Assembly: GCA_013180625.2 (NCBI GenBank)
Contig: SNVD02010473.1
Span: 1,364,001 to 1,428,000 of the forward strand
From: Boswellia sacra
Taxonomy: Eukaryota > Streptophyta > Magnoliopsida > Sapindales > Burseraceae
Length of the DNA stretch: 64,000 bases
Direction: 5' to 3'
The notes under the pieces are model-generated. The model searched no databases. It was given only the letters and a program-made list of their open reading frames with translations, and was not told the DNA's origin. A program made the translations under genes and the position numbers. This document shows, in pieces, positions 23,050-34,801 of the stretch (the first letter of the stretch is position 1; every line of letters starts with the position of its first letter).

Positions 23050-24060
23050 TATTAGAAAATTTTTATTATTTTTTAAAATGCTATAAATGATTTTCAATAA
23101 TAAATTACCAAAAGAAGGTTCAATTGAAAACAACAAAGTAAAAAAGCTCCTAGCGAATCATCTAAGAGCACGTCCCCTCGGGAAAATAGTGCCGGGCTCT
23201 CGAATTTGTGAAGACGACTTGACTTTTATTAGAGTGTTCCCAGCCACCGAGCGTGGTGCTCCAAAGGTCGTGCTCGGAAGGTCTTCCTGACCTAGTTGAT
23301 GTGAAGCGACAATTCTGACACTCAACAAGCTTTTATACTCCTCGCCAGCTCCTGTCTCCTCCATTCCTTATCACCCGACTTTCGATTGCACAAAAAAGGT
23401 CAAAACAGTAGAGCATGGCGTGATATTTGTCGGGCACGCCTGCACAAAGGTGAAGCGTTCCTTTGGTGAGAAACAGTACACATGTCAACCCCAGAGTGGG
23501 ACAACACACTGAGAGTACAACTACAATGCTTGGCGGACAAGAAATGACATCAGCGACATAGATCTCTCACATGTGTAAAAAGAAGTATAGAAGGAGAAAT
23601 ATAGGATTAAAGGTAAGTTGGAACCCTAGGATTGTTTAAGGTTTCTCCAAGTCTCAAGTCACCAAGAAAGGACAGGATAGCTACTCTCTTCACTATTTAC
23701 TGCCCTCAGCTACCACTTCTCTCGTATTCCAGCTGCTACTATTTATCGTTTTATTTTATATTTAAACACTCTCCCTTTACAATTCATACTGAAACCGCTA
23801 TTTTCACGGCTTACTTGAGCATCGAAGGGCATATGTCGGGGAGCTCTAGTGTGCTCTGACCTTTCTATTGATTTTGCAGCTCTTGGTTTGTCAACGGTGG
23901 TGTCAGCAAAGTGCTCGTAAAGCAATAGGGAGACGATATATATTTCTCATTGGGAGCACATAGCGAGGAGGAGAATAGCAACCCTCCAAGCCCACGGTGA
24001 CCAGTTCCAACTGTTGAGCATTAGGATTCGCTCCTCCTAGGACACGTGTCCCTCTGCCGT
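23050..24060 (+). mobile_element. LTR-type retroelement remnant
   Basis: A stretch of higher GC content than its surroundings. ACTTGAGCATCGAAGGGC at about 23813-23830, followed by TGTCGGGGAGCTC and a CTCTGACC-like run, resembles the LTR 3' region of plant Ty3/gypsy elements of the Tat group. No coding part, second LTR or target duplication was identified. It separates the duplicated HMGCL 5' end from the CLE pseudogene. Boundaries are approximate. Confidence 0.35.
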
Positions 24061-24236
24061 TGGTGCCTATTTTTCAGGATCAATATATACAAATATTACA
24101 ACTATACAAAGCTATATGCACAAGCTTGAGACTTGATTTAAAAGAAGAAAACTTTTATTCAACGATCAATATATACTCGACACTCATACAATTATTGTAT
24201 ATTATTTTACTCGTGCACTTTGAGAGTAATTCTTAA

Positions 24237-24564
24237 TTAGTTGTGGATTGGATCAGGACCATCCGGAACAACTCTCATGATATTAAAAGGATTTGACTCG
24301 TTGGAGATTAGACTGTTACAACATGAGAGATCAATAACATCTACATTTGTATCACCATTTGTTAACAAAATTTGGCATTCTTGAAAGGTATAGTAAGGAC
24401 AATTATCAAGGTCCTGCAGACAAAGATAATCAGCGTTTTTCTGCATTTCTCCAGGCTATATTGGAAGCTTCGTGCATCAAAACTCGGAAGAATTGCTAGA
24501 AAAAAAAAAAAAAAGTTGTGATGAAGAGGAACAATAACGACGACTTTGCCTTATAAGCAGCCAT
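24237..24564 (-). pseudogene. CLE pseudogene with two frameshifts
   Basis: Close paralogue of the Cys-CLE gene at 18740. The start region at 24564 encodes MAAYKAKS, then a run of 15 T in coding orientation shifts the frame into a TAG. The signal-peptide end (SFDARSFQ) is readable in another frame, and a second single-base loss precedes the segment starting with Met at 24446. From there 69 residues stay open, with C-x7-C-x17-CC and a good C-terminal CLE motif RVVPDGPDPIHN. Because the signal peptide and CLE motif are in different frames, a secreted product is not expected. The homopolymer could be a sequencing or assembly error, but the second shift would remain. Confidence 0.8.
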
Positions 24565-24622
24565 CTATGATTTGAAATTTTTAATTACCAAAAACCGGTG
24601 CATTGGCTATAGTTTTCTTACG

Positions 24623-24630
24623 TATTTATA
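24623..24630 (-). promoter_or_regulatory. TATA box of the CLE pseudogene
   Basis: On the - strand reads TATAAATA, 59-66 bases upstream of the former ATG at 24564. It matches the octamer at the multi-CLE gene. Confidence 0.4.
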
Positions 24631-24708
24631 TTAGTACGTAACTTTGTAAGGGCTTCCAAAATCCAATCTCATATTGGATAGATTCCATTTTCTAACACTA
24701 AATTCATG

Positions 24709-25110
24709 TTTTTGACAAATGTAAGATGGTCTATAGAGGTATTAAAAAATATAGATTTTAAAGATCTAAAGAAATCCAATATGCCTCACAAATATGCCTT
24801 TTATCTATTGGCTATTAAAGTATATATTTGCTTATATACATTAATGACAAAATGACCATAGGAATATATGATCTCGTGTTACTATATCACATATGTACAA
24901 TATAGTATTAGTCATATTTTAAGATATAAGCAAAGATAACAAGTTGAATACCCGTTCACATTTGATTGTATCGTGGCAAACTAGAGGTAAAAGAAAAGTT
25001 TTGGGAATATAGATGACGTTGGTTTAATTAATTATATGAAATGTCAAAATGTGAATATTTAGGATCATTTAACTTTCACATATTAAACATGCTTAATCCA
25101 TTTATACAAA
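24709..25110 (-). repeat. CLE upstream block, copy 4, with extended flank
   Basis: Core words TTTTTGACAAATGT, ATATAGATTTT and AAGAAATCCAATATGC lie at 24709-24783, about 145 bases upstream of the former CLE start. Similarity to 18181-18650 continues to about 25110. Confidence 0.7.
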
Positions 25111-25668
25111 TGCAATATAATTAACCTATTTAATCCTTTTGCATAAATTCAAATTTAAACTAATTTCAACAATAATAAGAAACAAAATCACTACAGATTT
25201 TAGGGCATGTACTATTGAATGAAGAAAAAAGTTGAATTATGATATTAAGTAACAACATTTATCATAGAGAATATAATCATTCCATCAATTAACATATTAA
25301 TTTACATGCATGAATTGCCATTTTTTTTCTAACTGTTTATGTTATATTCAATTATCAACTTAAATATATTAAACATGTAATCAGATTAGCATGATATGTA
25401 CGAACAATTTGTGTTTTATATATGATCCATAAGAATTAAGAAACTAAACATTATTAATATTATGTACATATATGATTGGGTCAATCTCACCTAGAAATTT
25501 TTTGTAATATTCTATCGGTACCCTAGATGACACTATTTTATCATGACTCTATGTGCTTTTCTTAAATATAGCTAGGAAAAAATTATTAGAAATTGCCAAA
25601 TTCTTCTACTAACTTACTCATTTATATATGTTAGACTCAAGTGTCAATGTTGCATCATATCTAATAGC
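25111..25668. other. Intergenic AT-rich sequence
   Basis: No gene or element recognised. It ends with CTAATAGC, the left target duplication of the next element (25661-25668). Confidence 0.5.
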
Positions 25669-26723
25669 TAGGGATGGCAAAATTACCCGGCCGGGGCCGA
25701 GTACCCGGATCCCTGGCCCAGTATTGCCGGGGAATTGCCGAGATTTCTGGAGAGATTGGCTGTGGCCAGGGACGGGGAGAGGAATCCCGGGGAAGGCCCA
25801 GGGCTGAGCAGGGGGCGGGGACTAGGCTCATCGGCCCAGAATAAATATAAAAATACATTTTATTTAATTTATTTAATTTACGATAATATAAACAAGCAAC
25901 CTGTCAAAACGCTCAATAAAACTCAACGCGCTCGATAGAGCTCGACACGATTCGATGTAAGTTTCGAGTGTCGGATGATACAACACTCGACATTTACAAA
26001 ATCATCCGACACTCGACACTTACAAAATAGACTGATATTGAGTGTCGGTTGTGAATCCGACACAATATACATGTAAACATCGAGTGTCGGATGCATAATT
26101 GGACACTCAACATCTACATATCGAGTCGTGTCGGATTCACAACCGACACTCGATATCAATCTATTTTAGAAGACATCGAGTGTCGGATGATGCATCCGAC
26201 ACTCGACACTTACATGTCGAGTCATGTCGGATTCACAATTGACACTCGATATCCGTCTATTTTAGAAGACATCAAGTGTCGGATGCATTATTGCATCATC
26301 CGACACTCGACAATGCATCCAACACTCGACACTTACATGTCAAGTCGTGTCGAATTCACTACCGACACTCGATATCAGTCTATTTTAGAAGACATCGAGT
26401 GTCAGATGAGATGCATCTGACATTCGACACTTACATGTCGAGTCGTGTCGAGCTCTATCGAGCGCGTCGAGTTTTGTCGAGAGTTTTGACAGATTGCTTG
26501 TTTTAACTTTTTTTTTTTACCTTTTTGCATCATATTTAACTATAACGGCCTTGTATTTGCTCGCAAAAACAAATATAAGTACAATTTTTTAAAATAAAAA
26601 ACAGAATTAAAAAATCCGGGTACATATTCGGAGAATTCAATTCCCTGGCCCCGAAATTTTCGGAGAATTTTTCGGGGTCGGGGATTGAGGTCCCCGGCCC
26701 GGACCCGGGTTTTGCCATTCCTG
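25669..26723. mobile_element. Non-autonomous hAT-like foldback element
   Basis: Flanked by a perfect 8-bp duplication CTAATAGC (25661-25668, 26724-26731), the size made by hAT transposases. Ends are TAGGGATGGCAAAA and, on the other strand, CAGGAATGGCAAAA. Next come GC-rich subterminal stretches, then an AT-rich stretch, then a second inner inverted repeat (ACGCGCTCGATAGAGCTCGA near 25926-25945 and its complement near 26446-26470). The core is a tandem array of roughly 100-120-bp units. No transposase is encoded, so movement would need a helper. Confidence 0.85.
25930..26470. repeat. TCGACACTCGA-rich tandem array in the hAT-like element
   Basis: Three imperfect units, starting near 26115, 26217 and 26338, each contain GTGTCGGATTCAC, ACACTCGATATC, CTATTTTAGAAGACATC and TCCGACACTCGACACTTACA. 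Each unit also contains its own inverted repeats of GTGTCGGATG and CATCCGACAC. Confidence 0.85.
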
Positions 26724-26731
26724 CTAATAGC

Positions 26732-27460
26732 TTAAGTTTTTGGATTAAGTGATTATTTAGCATCTCAATTTCTTTAGTAATTATGTCACTCAATCAAAAT
26801 CAATCTCACGCCAATTGTTGACCATTTGTTTTGGAATGAATGCCATGTATTCCTCTGCTTGTGTTGTGTCCATTATTTCTCCGCAGGGTTCAGTCCACGT
26901 CTCCTCGTATCTTCAATTAATTTGCTATCCTTTTAAATATATATGAATACCTTGTATTATGCAACTTGGAATCGACTACAATATTGCTCCTGCTGCTTCT
27001 TTGTGTTCCTATTGTCTTTCCTCTGCTTAAATTAAGTTAGCGGCTTGTCCCCTCAACCTCCTACTTTATAGGGCACACAAGCCATCAAATTTTGTTCCTT
27101 TCATTGACAATGTAAACAATTTAACACAGAACTCCCTCCTATCGATATAAATAGTGATATAGATCACACAATTTATTTTAAGATCAAGCATCTCAAATGC
27201 CATTTTATGAATTTAAAAATATCATATCAATCATTGCATTATCCCGTTGAGAATCATTAATTAAATATGCATCATTTGAAGTAGAAAATTTAGGATAAGT
27301 ACTGTTATTTTATAAGTACATAAAAATAGAAAGATAGTTCCTTCATCTGCCATTTCATAGTTCCTTCATCTGCCATTTCAATTAAAAACTGAGCCAAAAT
27401 CATACTTCATCAATATTGTTGAAATTAATACATATTACTACGGTAAATCTTTGTAAGAAT
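26732..27460. other. Intergenic sequence and SDR1 3' flank
   Basis: No gene. A 23-bp tandem duplication of AGTTCCTTCATCTGCCATTT occurs at about 27336-27381, within the 3' flank block shared by the SDR genes. Confidence 0.5.
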
Positions 27461-28562
27461 TTAAAGGGAAGAGAAAATAGGAACACCTGGTAGTGTGACC
27501 CCTGCATCAACGGTGAATATATTGCCTGTCACATATTTTGAAGAGTCATGGACTAGGTAACGGACAAGTGATGTCAATGCAGGATTAGATGTGCCATAAT
27601 CTCTTAAGGGAACAGTTTTTGAGGCCACATTAGTTATCCACGGTTTCTGCATAAGAGACTCAGTGATCTCGGATTTGAAAAGGCCAGGTGATATTGAGTT
27701 CACTCTGATCTTATGTACTCCCAATTCCAGAGCCATCACCTATCAAAAACAAAGAAAATGCACTACAAATTAGAGTAAAATTTCCTACATATATCGAAAA
27801 TCACATTTTGAGACCTTGAGCTGAGCTTTCCAGTAATTTGACTTCCATTGTCCTTGATTTCTGGTAATCGTAATCTGTTCTCAATCAGAACAAACATATA
27901 TCAATAATATTACCTTTGTCATAGTATTCAAGCCAGCCTTTGAAGAAGCATAGGCGACGCCTCCAGGTAAATGTCCCCGATTAAGACCAGCAATTGAAGA
28001 AATATTGATTATCGATCCCTCCAGCATCGCATCACGCATGCGCATACAAACAAATTTGGAAACCAGCCAAGATCCTGTTAAATTTGTTTTGATAACATCA
28101 TTCCACTCCTTCTCAGACCAATCCAAGGGATTCTTCACACTACCTGAGCAATCAACCAATCCATTTACAAATTTTATTTCTCAGGGTTTAACCAAACCAA
28201 TTCTATATGTATCAAAATTGTTTTGATTTGTTACCTCTAACGCCAGCATTGTTAACCAAAGCATCTATTCTCCCAAACGCTTCCCAAGCCTTCTGCACGG
28301 ACCTCTCTATGGTGGTCGCGTCTGCGCAAACGTCCAGCTCCACGGCCTTGGCTCTAACGCTCCCTGCGGGCTTGTTTTTGATCTCATCACAAAGTGTTTT
28401 TAGCCGGTCGACGCGCCGCGCCAATGCTACTACCCGGCAACCGGTATTGGCCAAGTCCAGACAGAATTCTCGGCCTAGGCCGGACGATGCACCGGTCACC
28501 ATAACCACTTTTTCGTTTAGGTCGCGCCATGGTTCCAAGTGGTACGACACCTGACCTGCCAT
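27461..28562 (-). CDS. SDR1: short-chain dehydrogenase/reductase (FabG-like), 3 exons
   Basis: Classical short-chain dehydrogenase of 278 residues, predicted to reduce or oxidise a carbonyl/alcohol with NAD(P)(H); the substrate is unknown. Exons: 28235-28562, 27914-28143 and 27461-27739, with GT-AG introns of 91 and 174 bp. Exon 1 has the Rossmann cofactor motif [11 protein letters not shown] and NNAG. Exon 2 has the conserved Asn (NLTGSW), the catalytic Ser (INISS) and YASSK with catalytic Tyr and Lys. Exon 3 has the NSISPG segment after the active site and ends in FSSL. The start is set at 28562 because the other three paralogues begin at the equivalent Met; the frame is open further upstream. 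Related Arabidopsis proteins are annotated as 3-oxoacyl-ACP-reductase-like Rossmann proteins. First of a tandem array. Confidence 0.92.
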
Positions 28563-30553
28563 TTGTAGAATTAAGTTTACAACCAGTGAAGTGAAGACTC
28601 TTAATAATAGACGTTCATATCGCAACGCTCACCCACCTAACAAACTTAAAAATTTAAAAGAATTTTTTTTTTTAATGTAAAATCTGATATACAGTTATTA
28701 CAAGATTCATAGAAGTATTTTCAATAAACAATAAGAAAATTTTAATTATAGCTCTTAAAAGTTAATGTAAATTTGAAGAAGAAAATGTGCCCAGTTTTTT
28801 TCTTTTAAATTTGAATCTCCTATACCAAAAAATCCTCCAGGTTACATAATATCACCAACCGTAATTAATATAATTAATTTTTAAAATTTGCCCTTTTAAC
28901 TATATCATCACATTAATTTTTATAGTGATTTAGTATATAAAAAGTTGTAAGAGTAGTAGTGTTTATATATTATATATCTTAGGTTATTTGATTATCTTAT
29001 TATTTCGTAAATAATGGCAAATATTACGTACTGTTGAGAGTGTTAAAAGTCATTAAACATATTTTTTTAAGATAAACGTGCCAATATCCTGTCACATGGA
29101 AAAGGCTGGCTTGGCGAAATCACAATCGTATAATGGTAGACCGCCGATATGATTAAGGAAATAAGGTTGTGTCTTTGCTAACAACTATAGTTTTTCGCCT
29201 AGTTTTAAGCACCTAATCTTTAACAAGACACTATCACAGCAAAGGATAGCGCATTTCGACTGTCACAATATTGGCATTTGGTTCTTACAGTTTTACTTCT
29301 ATTTGTGTTACTAAAATATTTAAATTAAGAAGGCTATGATGAACTAAAATTTTATTATTGTTATGATTGGTTTCTATTTGTTAAACCTTAATGATTATTA
29401 TTCTCTATTTAATTAAATTATTACACTTTTATTACTTTTATGGTGTACTTGATAGTTATGAATTATTCCATTAATTAATCTAGCCCTAAATGTTTGAATG
29501 TTTTGTATTAATTTCTTTAATTTATCTTTTAATTATTTCGATGAGTTGAATATTTAAAATTATACTGTTGGCTGAAAAAGAATCTACGTTAGGATTTAAA
29601 AGTTTGTCCTTAATTTTTCAATGTTTCAATGTTAGTGAAATTGATTTTATAACAATAATGTTAATATTGAAAACTGATAATAATTAGAGAAATAGGTTTT
29701 AAATATTGATAGATTCAAAAACCTTAGTCATTATTATTTGTTGATTTTTATCGATGGGATTTTTACTTGTGTATCTAATTATTTACATTATTAGCTTAAT
29801 TTAGTTTTTAAGTTTTTAATTAAATATCTAGATTACGAATTACGTAAATTCAAATTTAAATTAGTTTCTTATTAATTGCCAAATCCGTGTAGATTAGACC
29901 TTGTATACTATGAATTGTTTATACTTTAGTAGATTTATGCAGTTACAAGTCTTAATTTAAACAATACTATTTGTCCATACTTCATAGATTTGTGCACGTT
30001 CAAATTTAATTAAAACAATAACAGTTAAAACTTAATTGACTATTTTATATATATTATAAGACATGCATGAAAAAGTTTAGTTATTATTGTACAACGAAAA
30101 TTCTTGCTAAACTTTATTAAAAAAAAAAAAAGTAAAGCGGTTACCCAATTTTTGCGCAAAACAGATTTTTATACATGCAAGTTTAATTAAAATAATTATA
30201 GTTAAAACTCAATCGACTATTTTATATATTTTCGACACATGAAATAATTTAGTAAATATTATACAATGAAAAATATTGATACACTTTATTAAAAAAAAGT
30301 CAAGTACTAAAGTGATTACGCGATTTTTGGGAGAATAAGAATTGTATTACTTTCATTTATAAGGTTTTGAATGATAATAGAATATCATCAAATCCTTTTC
30401 CCCTCATGACTATTTAAACAGTTGAATATTTTAGCGTTCATAACATGGAAGAACATTAGACTCCTACAAATACAAATTGAAGGATGGTTCCGTCATAAGC
30501 TGGCCGCTACAAGTTTACAACAAATTGACCCAAATCCGAGTAGTTGTAAGAAT
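28563..30553. other. Intergenic region between SDR1 and SDR2
   Basis: Strongly AT-rich. An imperfect tandem duplication occupies about 30000-30336: each unit has GTTAAAACT(T/C)AAT, GACTATTTTATATAT and ACTTTATTAAAAAAAA, and ends with a TTTTTG-type word. No gene recognised. The last 150 bases include the SDR2 3' UTR block. Confidence 0.55.
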
Positions 30554-32434
30554 TCAGAGGGAAGAGTAAATGGGTACACCTGATAGTGTAATCCCTGCTT
30601 CAACAACGAATATATTGCCAGTGACATACTTTGAAGAGTCGTGGACTAAGTATCGGATAAGTGTTGTCAATGCTGGATCTGTAGTGCCAAATTCTTTCAA
30701 GGGAATAATTTTTAAGGCCACATTATTTAGCCAGGGTTTCTGCATAAGAGATTCAGTGATCTCAGATTTGAAAATTCCCGGTGATATTGAGTTCACTCTG
30801 ATTTTATGTACTCCTAATTCTAGAGCCATCATCTGATAGAAACAAAGACAATGGAGAACAAATTAGAGTGCGTCTTACCGCACAGAGGCTAGCGGTTTTT
30901 TGGATTCTATTCAAAATTAGTATAGGGAATCAAACCAATAGTAAAGCCGTAACCCACTAACTAATTAAAACTAGAAGTCTAAAGCCTTTCGTGTGAAATA
31001 ATATTTTGACCAAATTTCAAAAGTTTGAGAATTCATCTCTTGAAATACGAGGATTCTGAAACATAAATGCATGCAACAATATTGAAAAATATTCATTGTT
31101 AGATTATTTGTTCAGAAACGTGTTTGATATTTGTCATTGGTGTCATTAATTTTCATGAAATTCTTGTTACCTCACAATGTTTGACAACAAAATAATACTC
31201 ATAAAAGCAATTGACTCTAGAGTTACCACTCTGATCAACATGGTCATGATTTGATATAGAGATGAAAATGTGTCGGGTCTGGTTTGAATCCACTAATACC
31301 CAAACGCAAAATTGACTCATGAATAAAATTAAGACCGAAGGGCATACCAAATTATTCATTAACCTAATATTAGGTCGGCCCGATTTATAACTGCGGACTA
31401 CTCTAATTTAATAAACTATTATATCAGACAATTGGCATATTCCTTTTTTTTTTTCTCTTGTTGCTCTAATATATAATTGTAACGAATAAATCAAACCAAT
31501 TAAAAAGACTAAAAACATTATTTTGTAATTGCTTACATTAGATTAACAAAAAATTTGTTAGCTATACGTTAGGTAAAAAGAGAATCATGGTTCAAAGTGT
31601 AACACATGCGATCCAAAGATATGTAGATCTAGTTGTTATCCCTAAATTATTATTTGTGATCGTTTAAAAACTTATTTGTCATGCACCTAGGCATAATTAA
31701 TCATCTAGATATATCGGCATAATCATCTTAGAAACAAGTAGTAGAACAAAACCGTTATAGATGATACTACCTTCGTCATGGTATTCAAGCCAGCCTTGGA
31801 AGAAGCATAGGCAACGCCTCCAGGTGAATATCCACGGTTAAGACCTTCAGTAGAAGAAATATTGATAACCGATCCTTCCAAATTTGCTGCACGCATGCGA
31901 ATGCAAACAAACTTGGAAACCAACCAAGATCCCGTTAAGTTTGTTCTTATCACATCATTCCACTCCTCCTCGGCCAAATCCAAGGGACGCTTCACAGTAC
32001 CTGCTCACTCACCCACAAAACACACAACACATATATATAATATTAATAATTAATTGATGGAGCCATCCGAATTGTAACAGAGATTACCGATTTTGATTAC
32101 CTCTAATACCAGCATTGTTAACCAGAGCATCGATTCTCCCAAACGCTTCCCATGCCTTCTCTACGGACCTCTCAATGGTGGCTCCGTTGTTGCGAACGTC
32201 CAGCTCCACGGCCACGGCTCTGACACCACTCCCCGCTGCAGCTTTGTTATTGATCTCCTCACAGAGAGTTTTGAGTCGGTCGACACGCCGAGCCAAGGCT
32301 ACGACCCGGCAGCCAGCTTTGGCCAAGTCCAGGCAGAACTCTCGACCTAAACCCGACGATGCGCCTGTCACCATAACCACTTTGTCGTTCAACTCCCGCC
32401 ATGGCTCCAAGTTGTTCGGCCCCTGATACGCCAT
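30554..32434 (-). CDS. SDR2: short-chain dehydrogenase/reductase (FabG-like), 3 exons
   Basis: Paralogue of SDR1, 280 residues. Exons: 32101-32434, 31771-32000 and 30554-30832; introns 100 and 938 bp. Cofactor motif [20 protein letters not shown], and YASSK are intact; the residue after the catalytic Ser region reads STEG rather than SIAG. Exon 3 begins with ATG at the position where the paralogues have GTG. A TATA box lies 63 bases upstream, and the conserved palindromic upstream block at 32660-32760. Ends in YSSL. Intron 2 is enlarged and holds no recognisable element. Confidence 0.92.
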
Positions 32435-32496
32435 TTGTACTAAAAGGTTAAAAGCTGGCTTAAATGAAAGCGACAGTGGAAGGCTGGAGGCTATCA

Positions 32497-32504
32497 CATT
32501 TATA
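32497..32504 (-). promoter_or_regulatory. TATA box of SDR2
   Basis: On the - strand reads TATAAATG, 63-70 bases upstream of the ATG at 32434. Confidence 0.45.
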
Positions 32505-32659
32505 GCCTGGGAGGGAGCTTAAGAGTCATGAAGTAATTAAAATTGAATAAGAAAAAAGAATAAAACATGATTTTATTCTTCAATATGTTAAAATTGAATT
32601 AATGCATTGCGGTACTGTTATAAAACATGTGATATTTAATTTCCTCCTTTCCCTAGATG

Positions 32660-32760
32660 ACAATATTCTATGAACATGTGACCCATGTTCTTATCTTAAT
32701 ATTTTAATAATTTTTAATTAAAATTATGTTGAGTGTGAATGTGAGAATTGTGATGGTCAA
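32660..32760 (-). promoter_or_regulatory. Conserved SDR upstream block with palindrome
   Basis: Contains the inverted repeat GAACATGTGACCCATGTTC at 32672-32690 (7-bp arms), followed by CTTAATATTTTAAT and a GAGTGTGA word. The order is the same upstream of SDR3 (38328-38410) and SDR4 (50927-51010). The palindrome suggests a dimeric protein site, but duplicated ancestry alone could explain it. Confidence 0.5.
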
Positions 32761-33541
32761 TCTAAGGAATTTACTTGTTATTTACTAATAATACTGATGT
32801 CTTAAGACTTCTTTTTTATTGTTATTAGTTCCTTTTAACCTGAGAAAAAGAGAAGAAGAGAACGTGTAACTTAAAGTACTGTATTGAGATCTAAAATCTA
32901 GACGCTCCACAATGTTTTTTTTTCCTTTTCCGTATAATTTAATTTATTATTTTAATTTCTTATCCAAATTAGTTTCTCAAATCGTATTGAGATTTCATTA
33001 AATGCAATTAATAAACTATTGTGAGTTTAGTCTATCCTCATCTTAAAAACATGTGCCCTTTCATTATAAAATTAAGTAGTTAATTACGTTTGAAAGCAAT
33101 TGATCTATTATTTTTGAAATCATTGAATTTTGTATAATTAGTCTTTTATTAAGAAAAAAAAAAAACACACACACACACACAAGTTCTCTAAGGTTTTTAA
33201 AATAGGCTCATGCTATATGTACTTAAATCTTGACATAATTTTTTGACACAAATTAATGACCATTGATCTATTACAATCCAATGGTTAAAACGTAATAAGT
33301 TGAAATTAAAATAACCACATATTACGCACCCAACCTTTAATACATCTCTAAATATGATGATTTTATATAAATGACCTTGTACATAGAATTAGGATTTTCT
33401 CACACAAATTTTTTATATAGAATTTTGATATAATTTTTTAATCATTAATCTCACTTAATGTAATAGTGGAGATATTATAATGATAACGAGGGATATGAAA
33501 TAATTTAGTTAATGGTGAGTGAGAGTTCTGGAAGTATGCAG

Positions 33542-34801
33542 TTGTAAGAAATATAACAGTAAACTGTAATGTAAATCGGCACAGGAAGATTTTTACATGG
33601 TTCGGTTATAAAACCTACGTCCAAGGACAGCTATAGAGCTGCAATTCACTAAGTTCTTGTTTGTACAATCTTTAGGACTTTTTACAGTGCTGATTCACTC
33701 TCACACACTGACTTAATCTTTGTAAAACAAAATATTCGCAAAGATTTTAAACTCTAGTGACACTACCCACTCTCTGTCACAAATAACTTAACAATCCGCT
33801 GTTAAGTTATACATAACAACCAATGTCTGATGCTGAATTACATAAACACTCAACCTCAAGTGTTTACTAACTCACACAGACTTAATCAAAAACTCATGTA
33901 TGATTTTTATCTCTCATACATAAAAAAAAAAAAAAAAAAAACTCAAAGAATCAAATCAAAGAAGACTTTCCAATTTGTGTTGAAGCTCCTCTCTTAAATC
34001 TTGGAATGCCGAAACAAAGAACACTTCCCAACTAATGAATTTCTTCACACCTCAGTTATGTAAAAATAACTTTATATATATATAGTGGGAGGCCTGGACG
34101 AAGTCTCCTAGAAATCCTGTAAAAGATTGAATCAAAATTATATTAGGATTAGGAGAAATAAAATAGGAAGTAATATAATTAAATTCTTAAAGAGATTAGG
34201 ATAAATAAATATTCTCCAACTCTAATCAAGATACTATATCCTAATCTAAAAAATATATTTATTATAAATCAAATACTTCCTAAAATATAATTCTAGAAAT
34301 AGTAAAATAATAATCAAAATAACATTCTTATTTTATCACAAGTTGATCAAAATATAACATGTGCATGACACATGCATGTTGACACCAAAAATTCTCGTCA
34401 TCAACGCTCTCGGCATAAGTGCTCGACACACAACGCTCGACACTTGATGCTCGACACTCAACAAGTTTACCACAACAGTCTCGACACAACCATTCTCTGC
34501 ACAACTACTCAACACTCGATAGTTAACACGCGATACTCGACAATCTCGACACGCATATAAGCTCGATGCGCATATAAGCTCGACATGCATATAAGCTCGA
34601 CACATGACATAATCTCGTCAACTCAACATTTATCTCGTCACGCGACAATCTCGACAACTTGACAATATTCTCGACGCTTGACAAAACAACAACACGACAC
34701 TGGATACAAGCTCGACAACACCACTTGACAAATCTCGACACCAGCTCGACACACTGATACTAACAGTGAGGTTATTCACAACTACGAAATTGATTCTAAC
34801 A
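33542..34801 (-). mobile_element. LTR-like element, possibly a solo LTR
   Basis: On the - strand it begins TGTTAGAATCAATTTC and ends TTTCTTACA, the TG...CA form of LTRs, with an ACATGGTTCGG-type segment common in plant LTRs near 33596. No matching 5-bp target duplication was found (GCAGT versus CCCAT), so the limits are uncertain. Its right third is rich in CTCGACA words. Confidence 0.4.
34380..34760. repeat. CTCGACA-rich tract in the LTR-like element
   Basis: About 25 irregular occurrences of CTCGACA, ACTCGACA and CTCGTCA, including a short tandem array of GCATATAAGCTCGACA units at about 34552-34604. Confidence 0.75.

Noticed and set aside
26091..26506. Open frames of 109 and 76 codons
   Set aside because: They derive from tandem units of the hAT-like element core.
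33542..34801. A confirmed solo LTR
   Set aside because: TG...CA ends are present but the flanking 5-mers do not match, so only an LTR-like call is given.
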